From JBDSLU01 sp963844435 (lineage in GTDB: Bacteria; Acidobacteriota; Vicinamibacteria; Vicinamibacterales; Vicinamibacteraceae): a stretch of DNA of 64,000 nucleotides. Under the pieces are notes generated by a model that ran no database searches, was not told the origin of the DNA, and saw nothing but the letters and a program-made list of their open reading frames with translations. Location: positions 186,001 through 250,000 of the forward strand of contig CAWJOG010000021.1 of NCBI GenBank assembly GCA_963844435.1, given 5' to 3'. Below, piece by piece: positions 49,370-57,939 of this stretch. Both the position numbers and the translations under genes were made by a program. The first letter of the stretch is position 1. Each line of letters opens with the position of its first letter.

Positions 49370-50355
49370 AGGAAGTCCCTCAGCCAGAGCCGCGAGATGG
49401 CGAGCTCGAGGAGGAGCGCGATCGAGGCTGCCGCGCCCAGCCAGGCGCCCATGGGCGCCGTCCTGCGGCTGGTGACGACGCGTTCCGCCGGTTCGATCCG
49501 GTCCAGGGCCGCGGCGATCGACGCGGCCGCCTGGCGGTCCGTCGCCCGCACGAACGCCCCGCCGCCGGCGGTCGCGACACGGCGCAGCGCCGGTTCGTCG
49601 ATGCCGAGCGGAATCTCGACGACGCCCAGCTCGGTCGGGAACGGCACCAGCCCATCGCGGCCGACGCCGACCGTCATCACCGTCATGCCCTGGCGCGCGG
49701 CAAGGCGGGCCGCTTCCTCGGGCAGCGGGCTGCCGGTGTTGCTGGCGCCGTCAGTGACGACCACGATCGCCCCGCGCGCCGCCCGCGCGGTCTGCAGCCG
49801 CCCGAGGGCGCCGGTGATCGCGACGCCGATCGCGGTGCCTTCGTCGCTCTCGGACACCGTGATCGCCTGCAGGCGATCGACGACCGAGGCGTGGTCGACG
49901 GTCAGCGGACAGGCGATGGCGTGGTCGCCGGCGAACAGCAGCACGCCGATGCGATCGCGCGGCCGCGCCTTGACCAGGGCCTGCGACAGCACGATCGCCG
50001 AGCCGAGTCGATCCGGGGTGCCGTCGCGCGCCCGCATGGACTGGGACACGTCCATCAGGAGCAGCACGTCGAGCCCGGGCCGGACGCCTTCCCGCGCCGG
50101 CGTGATGCGCTCGGGCCCGGCCAGCGCGATGACGATCAGCACGAACGCGATCGTCCGGCACGCGCCTGGCACCCAGCGCAGGCGGACCCGCCAGGTCGTC
50201 GGCACGGCGTCGAACCAGGTCAGGGAGGACACCGCCGGCAGCGCGGCGGGGCGGAGGCGTCGCAGCAGCCACAACGCCGGCGGTGCGGCGAGCAGCACCA
50301 GCCAGCCCGGATGGGCGAACGTGACGAGATCCAGCAGCCACGCCGGCAGGGTCAT
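49366..50355 (-). CDS. batA: BatA-like VWA membrane protein
   Basis: 329 residues, intact. Two N-terminal helices (about 17-33 and 65-80), VWA domain (about 90-280) with MIDAS 'MDVSQSM' and 'VVVTDGASNTG', and a C-terminal membrane helix ('LGAAASIALLLELAIS'). The predicted topology places the VWA domain in the periplasm or cytoplasm between helices, as in Bat proteins. It overlaps both neighbours by 4 bp and is therefore translationally coupled with BatD-like and BatB-like genes. Confidence 0.85.
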   Translation of the reverse strand: MTLPAWLLDLVTFAHPGWLVLLAAPPALWLLRRLRPAALPAVSSLTWFDAVPTTWRVRLRWVPGACRTIAFVLIVIALAGPERITPAREGVRPGLDVLLLMDVSQSMRARDGTPDRLGSAIVLSQALVKARPRDRIGVLLFAGDHAIACPLTVDHASVVDRLQAITVSESDEGTAIGVAITGALGRLQTARAARGAIVVVTDGASNTGSPLPEEAARLAARQGMTVMTVGVGRDGLVPFPTELGVVEIPLGIDEPALRRVATAGGGAFVRATDRQAAASIAAALDRIEPAERVVTSRRTAPMGAWLGAAASIALLLELAISRLWLRDFL

Positions 50356-51392
50356 GACGCCCTCGCCTTCGGTGGCCGCTGGCCCGCGGCCGTGGCGCCC
50401 ATCGACTGCACGACGCCGCCGGCCTCGCCGAGCGTCGCGGTATGCCGATGCGGGGGCGGCACGAGGTTTCCGAAGCGCACGGCATCGACCGCGATCAGCG
50501 ACACGCGCAGCCTGGCGGCGAGCCGCCTGCCGTCGGTGCCGGCGCGTGCGAGGTGGTTGGCGAGATCGGGCGACGGCAGGGACGAGGTGTGGCCGGGGGC
50601 GACGCGGCCGACACCGAGGCGCAGGATCTCGGCGGCCCGCGTGTAGGCGGCGCGCGCCTCGTCGGGCGTCCGCGTCGGCGCGTCACCCAGCCTGGCCAGC
50701 TCGCGCTGCAGCTGCTGGAAGAAGGCGAGCTGCCGGCGGCGCCGCAGCGCGCGCAGCCACCACACGACCAGCGGGATCGAGGCGACGCCGACGACCAGCG
50801 ACAGGATGCCGCCGATCAGCGCGATGCGCGGCCACGGCGACTCGGGCGGCGGATCCTGCCGCCCGACGATCGGCCGCAACGGCATGTCGGCGGTGACGGT
50901 CGGCGCGGTGATCGTCGCGAGCAGGCCGGTATCCGCCCAGTAGGCCAGCGTCTGGCCGCCGGCCGCCGTGTAGTCGACCGGGAACCGCGGCACCCGCGGC
51001 TGGCCCTTCTCGAACGCGGCGAGCGTCACCCGCCACGTCTGTCGCCAGGCGGCGTCGGTCTTCGCCGTCGGCGTCGAGTCGATCGACAGGACGTCGAACT
51101 CGCCGAGGCGATCCTCGAGGCGCGGCTGCACCGACTCGATGGTCACCGGCGCATCGACGTCGATCGTCAGCGTCAGTCGATCGCCGATCCGCGCCCGGGC
51201 GGGTTCGAGGCGGAAGCGCACGTTGAACGGTGCCGGCGCGGACCCGGCCCGGGCGGGCGCCGCGGGCTGCGCCCCGGCCTGAGCCCGGGCTTCAGCCCGG
51301 GGCTGAGCCCGCGGCAGCGTGGCAGAAATTGCCGGCGGTGGCCCGGCCTGCGCGGCGAGCACGAGCGCGAACGCCATCGCCGCCTGGATCAT
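50352..51392 (-). CDS. BatD-like membrane protein
   Basis: 346 residues, starting ATG 51392. A signal peptide (MAFALVLAAQAGPPPAISA) is followed by a Gln/Arg/Ala-rich low-complexity linker. Periplasmic beta-domains follow ('FRLEPARARIGDRLTLTIDVDAPVTIESVQ'), then one membrane helix ('IALIGGILSLVVGVASIPLVVWW') and a cytoplasmic helical tail of about 110 residues. This matches a short BatD with an added cytoplasmic domain. It sits in the BatA-DUF58 interval with 4-bp overlaps on both sides. Confidence 0.75.
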   Translation of the reverse strand: MIQAAMAFALVLAAQAGPPPAISATLPRAQPRAEARAQAGAQPAAPARAGSAPAPFNVRFRLEPARARIGDRLTLTIDVDAPVTIESVQPRLEDRLGEFDVLSIDSTPTAKTDAAWRQTWRVTLAAFEKGQPRVPRFPVDYTAAGGQTLAYWADTGLLATITAPTVTADMPLRPIVGRQDPPPESPWPRIALIGGILSLVVGVASIPLVVWWLRALRRRRQLAFFQQLQRELARLGDAPTRTPDEARAAYTRAAEILRLGVGRVAPGHTSSLPSPDLANHLARAGTDGRRLAARLRVSLIAVDAVRFGNLVPPPHRHTATLGEAGGVVQSMGATAAGQRPPKARAS

Positions 51393-52256
51393 GCGGCGCC
51401 CCGTACCCGGCAGATGCTGGCGAGCTGCCCGACGAGCGGGCGATCGGTGCGGATCGACACCGGCACGGCACCGGCGTCCACGAGCCGCGACCGGATTTCG
51501 CCGCGCAGCGCCAGCGAGCGCTGCGCATAGGCGGTCCGGACCCGCGCCGAGCTGGTGTCCACCCACCGCGTGGCGCCGGTTTCAGCATCCTGCACGCGCA
51601 CCAGGCCGGCCGAAGGCAGCTCGTGCTCGAAGGCGCTGGAGATCGTCAGGCCGACCACGGTGTGGCGGCGCACCGCCTCGCGGACCACGGCGTCCCAGCG
51701 CGTGCCGAGGAAGTCGGACGCGATGACGACGACGCCGGGCATGCGCAGGCCGCGCAGGGCGCGGTGCACGCCGTCGTCGAGCCCTGTGGTGCTGATCACG
51801 GGGCGGGCGCTCCATGCGGTGCGCGAGGCGGGTCGCGTGCGCGAAGCCGCGCCGGGGGCTGAAGGCGAGCCCCTTCTCGCCGGTCACGGCCAGGCCGATC
51901 CGCTCGCCGTCGCGCGCCGCCACGAACGCGAACAGGACGGCGAGCGCCGCTGCGGCGTCCCACTTGTCCGGGTGCGGCCCGGTCATCGACGCGCTGGCGT
52001 CGAGCACCAGCATCAGCGCCGAGGCGTGCTCCTGCTCGAACAGCTTGAGCATCGGCCGGTTCTGCCGCGCGGTGACGTTCCAGTCGACCATGCGGATGTC
52101 GTCGCCGTGCTGGTACTCGCGGTAGCCGGCGAAGTTGAGGCCGTGCCCGCGGAACAGCGATCGATGGACGCCGGGCGTCGGCACCGAGCCCGGCCGCATG
52201 AAGCGGAAGGCGACGCGGTGCGCCGAGGCACGCAGGCGGCCGATGTCGAGGGCCAT
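51389..52256 (-). CDS. DUF58-family protein (one apparent frameshift)
   Basis: About 288 residues. 'VPTPGVHRSLFRGHGLNFAG' and the diagnostic 'REYQHGDDIRMVDWNVTAR' define DUF58. A VWA-like half has 'LMLVLDASASM'. Frames join if one base is removed in the G-rich run 51800-51809, giving '...LAHRMEARPVISTTGLDDG'. DUF58 proteins are encoded beside MoxR ATPases and are thought to be handed substrates or to bind them through the VWA-like fold. The gene is 36 bp downstream of MoxR and overlaps BatD. Confidence 0.85.
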
Positions 52257-52292
52257 CGTTCGAAGGCGGTGTGCGTCAGTGGATGTGTCGTG

Positions 52293-53294
52293 TCAGGGGA
52301 CGGGCACCGCCGCCAGGATTTTCGCCACGACCTCGTCGGCCGAGACGTTGTCGGCCTCGGCGTCGTAGCTCAGGATCAGGCGGTGGCGCAGCACGTCCAT
52401 CGCCACTTCCTTGACGTCCTCGGGCAGCACGTAGGCGCGTCCCGCGAGCGCGGCGGTGGCCCGCGCCGCCTGTGTGAAGTGGACCGCCGCGCGCGGCGAA
52501 GCGCCGAAGCGGACCAGCGGCGCCACCGCCTGCAGCTTGAAGGCGGCCGGCTCACGCGTCGCGCGCACCAGATCGAGGACGTAGGCGAGGACGCGCTGAT
52601 CGGCGAAGACGTCGCCGAGCGAGGCGCGCGCGGCGAGCAGCTCCTGCGCCGTGACCACCGCGTCGATCCGCGGCGACGCGGTCGCCGGGTTCACCTGCCG
52701 CGTCAGGATCTCCAGCTCCTCGTCGCGCGACGGGTAGGTCACGCGGACCTGGAACAGGAAGCGATCGAGCTGCGCCTCGGGCAGCGGGAACGTGCCTTCG
52801 TGCTCGACCGGGTTCTGCGTGGCCAGGACGAGGAACGGCTCGTCGAGGCGGTGCGACTCGTGGCCGATGGTCACCGAGCGCTCCTGCATGGCCTCGAGCA
52901 GGGCGCTCTGCACCTTCGCCGGGGCGCGGTTGATCTCGTCGGCGAGGACGATGTTCGCGAAGATCGGGCCCTTGTGGACCGCGAACTCCAGCGTCTTCGG
53001 GTTGTAGACGAGCGTGCCGATGAGATCGGCGGGCAGCAGGTCCGGCGTGAACTGGAGGCGCTGGAACGAGAGCTGGCAGGCCTGGGCCAGCGTCTTGACG
53101 ATCAGCGTCTTGGCCAGGCCGGGCAGGCCCTCGAGCAGCACGTGGCCGCCGGCGAGGAGCGCCACCGTGAGGCGGTGGACCAGCTGTTGCTGGCCGACCA
53201 CCTGCCGTCCGATCTGCCCGGCCAGCGCGTGGGCCCAGGGCATCGGCGCCGCGGCGCGATCGCGCCCCGGGCGTGCGTCACTGCGAACGGTCAT
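52293..53294 (-). CDS. MoxR-family AAA+ ATPase
   Basis: 333 residues, intact. Walker A 'GLPGLAKT' (about residues 55-62), Walker B 'VLADEINRAP', sensor 1 'ATQNPVE', arginine-finger region 'LDRFLFQV', and a C-terminal lid domain. The MoxR proteins are chaperone-like AAA+ ATPases that work with VWA proteins, here DUF58 and Bat-like genes immediately downstream. It overlaps the WD40 gene stop by 17 bp. Confidence 0.95.
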   Translation of the reverse strand: MTVRSDARPGRDRAAAPMPWAHALAGQIGRQVVGQQQLVHRLTVALLAGGHVLLEGLPGLAKTLIVKTLAQACQLSFQRLQFTPDLLPADLIGTLVYNPKTLEFAVHKGPIFANIVLADEINRAPAKVQSALLEAMQERSVTIGHESHRLDEPFLVLATQNPVEHEGTFPLPEAQLDRFLFQVRVTYPSRDEELEILTRQVNPATASPRIDAVVTAQELLAARASLGDVFADQRVLAYVLDLVRATREPAAFKLQAVAPLVRFGASPRAAVHFTQAARATAALAGRAYVLPEDVKEVAMDVLRHRLILSYDAEADNVSADEVVAKILAAVPVP

Positions 53295-54417
53295 TGGGGG
53301 CTGGCTCCCGGGCGGCTAGGGCCCACACACGGACGGTGCGATCGGCGCCGGTCGAGACGAGGCGCGTCCCTCCGGGCGCGAAGGCCAGCGCCGTGACGCC
53401 GCCTTCGTGCCCGTCGAGCCGGGCCAGTTCGCGGGCGGTGATGACGTCGACGACGCGGATCGAGGTGGCGTCGCCGGCGACCGCGAGGGTGCGGCCGTCG
53501 TCGGCGAGCGCGAAGTGCGTGGCATTGCGGATGGTGCGAAACGCGACGCCGGTTTCGGGATCCCAGAGGATCACGGCGCGCGCCGGTGCGGTGCCGCTGG
53601 CGCCCGCGCCGTCAGCGCTCGTGACCAGCAGGCGGCCGCCGCGGGCGAAGGCAACGGCGCGGACGGTGGTGCCCGGGCCGTGCGCGACGAACGAGCGGAT
53701 CTTCTCGCCGCTCGCCTTCCACAACGTCAGGCTGCCGTCGCCGCCGCCGGTGAGCACGGTCTTCCCGTCGGGGGCGATGGCGAGGGCGGAGGCGTGGTCA
53801 GGCGCGTCGACCCCGACGATCCGGCGCCCTTCGTCGAGACGCCACAGCGAGAAGCCCTTGCTGCGGCCCTCGGCGGTCATTTCCTGGGCGACCGCCAGCG
53901 TGGCGTCCTCGGAGATGGCGCGGAACAGCATGCCGATGTCGCCGGAGAGCTGGGTGCGTTCGGCGCCGCTGGCGACGTCCCAGACGCGCAGGGAGTCATC
54001 CTCGGGCCCGGCCGCGGAGATGGCGGCGGCGCCATCGGGAGTGAACGCAACGGTCAGGATGTCGCTGGCGGTGCCGTGCCCGGTGAACCGCGTGACGGGT
54101 TGTCCGCCGGCGATGTCCCAGACGCGGACGGCCCCGTCGCCGTGACCGCCGCCCGAGAGCGCTCGCGCGCCGTCCCGCGAGACGGCGAGGCTGACCGGGG
54201 AGGCGGTGTGGCCGGCCAGCGTCCACAGCAGCCGGGCCCCGCCGGTGGCGCCCGGGGCCGTGGTCGAGGCCGTATGCGCCGGGGCCGTTCCGGCCTGTGG
54301 CGCGGTGGTGGCCGCCCGCCCGAACGGCGAGCGGCCCATCCAGAGCAGCCATCCGCCGACGCCGCTGGCAAGCACCACCACCGCGACGGCGGCGGCGGCC
54401 ACGGGGCGTCGGGTCAT
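53278..54417 (-). CDS. Membrane-anchored WD40-repeat protein
   Basis: 379 residues, intact, ATG 54417 overlapping the previous stop. One N-terminal membrane helix (about 6-26, 'VAAAAVAVVVLASGVGGWLLW'), a Thr/Ala-rich stretch, then seven WD40-type blades (about 60-370). Examples are 'GDGAVRVWDIAGG', 'DDSLRVWDVASG', 'DGSLTLWKASG' and 'DRTVRVWALA'. WD40 proteins are beta-propeller scaffolds. Acidobacterial WD40 domains are often fused to protein kinases; here the propeller stands alone in an operon with a kinase-like receptor lacking its kinase domain. Confidence 0.85.
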   Translation of the reverse strand: MTRRPVAAAAVAVVVLASGVGGWLLWMGRSPFGRAATTAPQAGTAPAHTASTTAPGATGGARLLWTLAGHTASPVSLAVSRDGARALSGGGHGDGAVRVWDIAGGQPVTRFTGHGTASDILTVAFTPDGAAAISAAGPEDDSLRVWDVASGAERTQLSGDIGMLFRAISEDATLAVAQEMTAEGRSKGFSLWRLDEGRRIVGVDAPDHASALAIAPDGKTVLTGGGDGSLTLWKASGEKIRSFVAHGPGTTVRAVAFARGGRLLVTSADGAGASGTAPARAVILWDPETGVAFRTIRNATHFALADDGRTLAVAGDATSIRVVDVITARELARLDGHEGGVTALAFAPGGTRLVSTGADRTVRVWALAAREPAPNDRSQ

Positions 54418-55569
54418 TCGACGACGATGACGAACCGGTTCGCCTTGAACTTGTCCGGCGCGGTGATGCGCAGCGTCGCGGTCGGCCCGCCGACCTGGAC
54501 GGCGTAGTCGACGCCGGCCAGGAAGATCTCGGGGACCAGCGTCACCTTCTTCACCTTCTTCAGCCCGAGCGACGCGGCGTCGATCGGAATCTCCTGCGAC
54601 TCGAGCAGGTTCAGCGACGACATGTGGTCGGTCGCCGGGTTCCACTTGCGCATGTTCTTCTCGAGCAGCTTGCTCTTCACGAGCGCCTTCTTCGAGCCGA
54701 CGATGAAGCGCAGCGTGTTGGCCTCGACCTCGCGGCGCTGCACCTCGGCGCGCTGCTGCTCGGCCGTCTCGGTCATCGCCTTCAGCTCCTCGGCGGAGCG
54801 CGTCAGCGCGGCTTCCTTCTCGACGGTCGCGGTCTTGAGCGCGTCACGCTCCGACGAGGTGTCGGCCAGCTCCTTGAGCGCCTTGTCGCGCGATTCCTCG
54901 AGCAGCGCCAGGACCTTCTTGGCGTGCTCCTGCGGCGTGATGCCGGCCTTGCCGCGGGTGACCCAGGTGCCGAACTGGCCCTTCTGGTAGTAGGTCCAGA
55001 CGCGGAAGCCGGGCACCAGCGCGTCCTGCAGGTTGATCTGCGAGACGATCTCGTAGGCCTTCTTGGCCGGCACGCCCTGCTTGACCAGGAAGTTCATGGC
55101 GATGCGATCGTGGCGATCGCCTTCCTTCGACACCACGCTGGCCGGCAGCTGCGTCTCGAGCTGGTCGAGGCGCGTCTTCATCTGCTGCACTTCCTTGTCG
55201 CGGTCGATCAGGTCCTGCAGGAGCGTGCGCAGGCCGGCCTTCTCGGTCTTGATCCGCTCGGCGAGCAGGGTGCGCTGCTCGTCGGTCAGCTCGGCGCCGA
55301 AGCCGGGCGGCAGCGAGCCGCCGCGCTGCTGGTACTTGGTGATCAGCTGGCCCATCTGCTGATTGGTGGCGGCCTGCTGCTGTTCGAGCTTCTCGGTACT
55401 CGACGGCCATCTCGGACAAGGAGGCGACCTGCGCGTCCGAGGCCTTGGCGACCTCGGGCTCGGGGGGCGGCGGCGGCTCGGCGGGCTTGTCGGCCGCCTT
55501 GTTGCAGCCGACCGCGAAGGCGATCGCGGCCAGCGTCAGTCCCAATCGTCGTGCGCTACGTCCCCACAT
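54414..55569 (-). CDS. Coiled-coil lipoprotein of unknown function (one apparent frameshift)
   Basis: About 384 residues. The lipobox 'AIAFAVGC' (Cys about 22) is followed by a Pro-rich linker ('KPAEPPPPPEPE') and long heptad-like helices ('REKLEQQQAATNQQM', 'EKEAALTRSAEELKAMTETAEQQ'). Frames join by dropping one base at GG 55395-55396 ('AVEY|EKLEQQQ'). The C-terminal 70 residues look beta-rich ('AVQVGGPTATLRITAPDKFKANR'). The family was not identified. It is probably a periplasmic outer- or inner-membrane-anchored rod. It is followed by the WD40 gene with a 4-bp overlap. Confidence 0.7.
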
Positions 55570-55600
55570 CAGCGGTCTCCTCGCTTCGTTGTTTATCGGA

Positions 55601-57087
55601 TCACGGTTCGGATGCCGTGACTGGCGCGGCATCGACGACCGCCTGGGCGGGCGCCGGCGGCCCGGACTGGATGCGCTGCCGGATCGTGTCGGTGATGCGC
55701 TTCACGTCGGCGGTGCCGACGCCGGCGGCGCTCAGCTTCCCGGCCTGCTCCAGCGCCTTCTGGTACTGCGCGCTGGCCTTGCCGGCGTCCTTGGCGACCG
55801 CGTAGAGGTCGCCCAGATCCACGTGCGTCGCGATCAGCTCCTGCCGCACCGTCCGATCCGGCTGCGCGCTGTTGCGATCGAGATAGCTCCACAGGTTCTC
55901 GGCAATCTGCAGGGTGCGGGTGGCGCCGGCGCGATCGCCGAGCGTGCGGCCCGAGCTGCCGCCGAGCGATGCCGCCAGCTGGCGGTAGCCCTTGGCCACT
56001 TCGATCAGCAGCTCGCGCTCCGTCGATCCGGAGGCGCGCTGCAGATCGGTCAGGTACTGCATCCAGGTGCGCAGCAGCACCGCGCGCGCCGTGTGCGCGG
56101 CCGGATCCGGGGTCACGGCGAGCAGGTGATCGACCTCGGCGAGGCGCTGACCGAGCTGCCGGACTTCGGCGAACCGCTTCTCGGCCTTGGCCAGCCGCGC
56201 CTCGGCGTCCTGCTGGGCGAGGTTGGCCTGGCGCCACATCCACAGCGCGCCGCCGGCGACGAGGAACAGCAGGCCGGCCACGACCAGCCCGATGAGGCCG
56301 GTCGACGACCCGCCGCTGCGGCGGACGGGGATCGGCGCGCCGACCTCGCTGCTGCGGACCGGCGCGGGCGCGGCGGCGGGCGGCGCTGCCTGAACCGGCC
56401 GCGACAGCGGCGGAGGCATCGGCGGGGCGGCGGTGCTGGCATTGGCGCTGGCGGCGCGGGTGGGGCCGCGGCCAGTGGCGGCGGCTGCTTGTGGAGTGGC
56501 AGCGCCGGGCCCCATGCGGGGCGGCTCTCGTGGCGCGGCGGCGACGGCGCGGCGTGCGCGATCGGCACGCGCGGCGACGTGTCGGCGGTCGGACTTGCCT
56601 CGGGCCGGTGCGGCGCCGGCAGCGTCACGGTCCCGGAATTCGAACCAGCGCCGGGTGGGTCCGACAGCGCCTGGATCTCCCGGGTGCCGACGGCCCCGGC
56701 GCCGGCGTCGGGCTGGTAGCCGCGCCGCGATCCCGATCCGGGGACGATCACGGTCGCAGTGTCGAGTTCTCCGATGTAGGTGGCGTCGCTGTCGGGACGC
56801 CCGACGAACGTGGCGTGGCTGTCGGGGCGGGCGACGATCGTCGCCTCGCTGCCGGCGCCGACGGCCGGCGTGATGAAGGTCCGGGGGCTCTCTTCGTGCG
56901 AGGCGAGCAGGGCGCGGGCCTCGGCGAGCAGGCGCTGATCGCTGCCCAGGCGCGCCGCGAGCAGCGCGTCGCGCGCGTCGCGCGGGGCGGCCAGCGCCGC
57001 GTCGACCGCGTCACACAGCTGCCGGTACAGCGCGGGCGACAACCATTCGGTGGCCGCATCCTCCGGACGATCGTCCTGCTGCGACAT
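55601..57087 (-). CDS. Kinase-less receptor resembling acidobacterial Ser/Thr-kinase ends (frameshifted in linker)
   Basis: About 495 residues. The N-terminus ('YRQLCDAVDAALAAPRDARD...LLAEARALLASHEES') matches the short module preceding the kinase domain in many acidobacterial Ser/Thr kinases. A long Ser/Pro/Thr linker follows, then one membrane helix ('GLIGLVVAGLLFLVAGGALW') and a helical C-terminus ('ELLIEVAKGYRQLAASLGGSSG...TLGDRAGATRTLQIAENLW'). That C-terminus resembles the TPR-like tail after such kinases. No HRD, DFG or glycine-rich loop is present. The frame change within the linker (about 56420-56500) needs a -1 or +2 correction, unlike the other sites. Function unknown. Confidence 0.7.
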
Positions 57088-57120
57088 GATCGGGGCCTGC
57101 TGGCCGGAACTCCGCGTTGA

Positions 57121-57717
57121 CTACTGCGCCTTGCGGCGCGTGATGGTGACGAGTTCGCTGCCGCCCATGGCCGTGGAGGCGACCGTCATGCCGACGTACT
57201 CGTAGCCGCCAGCGCCGATCTCCGACAGCTCGCGCTGCATCGTCGAGGTCTTGCTCGTTGCCAGCAGCCGGTACTCCCATCGGGCCTTACCGGTCGCCTC
57301 GCGGTCCCGTTCCAAAATAACGACCACTTCCTTCCCCCCGAACATCGACGTGAAGACGCTCTGGCCCCGGTACTCGAAACCGGCGGCGGCGGCCTCCTGC
57401 AGCTCGCGCTGCATCGTGGACGTCTTGGTCGTGGCGAGCAGGCGGTATTCGTAGCGCTGAGCGGCGCCGCCGGCCTTGGTCATGAGCACGACCACCTCGT
57501 TGCCGCCGAACGCCGTGTCGCCGCCCATGGTCCCGCCGAAGCGGAAGCCGGCGGCGGCGGCGTCGCGCATCTCCTTCTCCATTGTGGAGGTCTTGTTGGT
57601 GGCGAGCACACGATACTCGACCGGATCGGCGGCGGCGCCGGCGACGACAGCCGAGCTCAGGGAGAGGGCGACGACGAGACAGACCCGACGCGCGGCGCGG
57701 GCGGCGAACAGGGGCAA
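57121..57717 (-). CDS. Secreted protein with three tandem DUF4177-like repeats
   Basis: 198 residues, intact. A signal peptide (RRVCLVVALSLSSAVVAGAAA) precedes three repeats of about 48-54 residues beginning 'EYRVLATNKTSTMEKEM', 'EYRLLATTKTSTMQREL' and 'EYRLLATSKTSTMQREL', each ending in a Gly-rich turn and hydrophobic strand ('GGNEVVVLM', 'GGKEVVVIL', 'GGSELVTIT'). The 'K-T-S-T-M-x-x-E' core is unusually constant. This resembles DUF4177-type beta/alpha units in tandem. First gene of the MoxR/Bat operon, with 33 bp to the receptor gene. Function unknown. Confidence 0.8.
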   Translation of the reverse strand: MPLFAARAARRVCLVVALSLSSAVVAGAAADPVEYRVLATNKTSTMEKEMRDAAAAGFRFGGTMGGDTAFGGNEVVVLMTKAGGAAQRYEYRLLATTKTSTMQRELQEAAAAGFEYRGQSVFTSMFGGKEVVVILERDREATGKARWEYRLLATSKTSTMQRELSEIGAGGYEYVGMTVASTAMGGSELVTITRRKAQ

Positions 57718-57826
57718 ACCGAGCTCCTTCCGGGGGTAGACGAGCCGGTCGCATTATGGGCAACCGCAGGGGCGGCGGCAAGCGCTGTCTTGGTCGGCGG
57801 GGCCTGCGCGGACGGCCCAAAACACG

Positions 57827-57860
57827 AGCGGGGCCCAGGGCTGTTGCCCTGGACCCCGCT
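57827..57860 (-). terminator. Hairpin downstream of the TonB receptor, outer
   Basis: AGCGGGGCCCAGGG (57827-57840) pairs with CCCTGGACCCCGCT (57847-57860). The single C-A mismatch becomes a G-U pair in the minus-strand transcript, which favours that direction. It lies about 80 bp beyond the receptor stop. Confidence 0.6.
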
Positions 57861-57906
57861 GGAACGTGCCGTGTCGCGCAGCTGTGCGCCGCCCAGAGGG
57901 CGGCCC

Positions 57907-57933
57907 GCGGCGGGTCCTGAGGGGACCCGCCGC
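57907..57933 (-). terminator. Hairpin downstream of the TonB receptor, inner
   Basis: GCGGCGGGTCC (57907-57917) pairs perfectly with GGACCCGCCGC (57923-57933) around a 5-base loop, 6 bp beyond the receptor stop at 57940. Two hairpins in series suggest a strong transcription end. No T-run is visible. Confidence 0.6.
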
Positions 57934-57939
57934 CAACAA

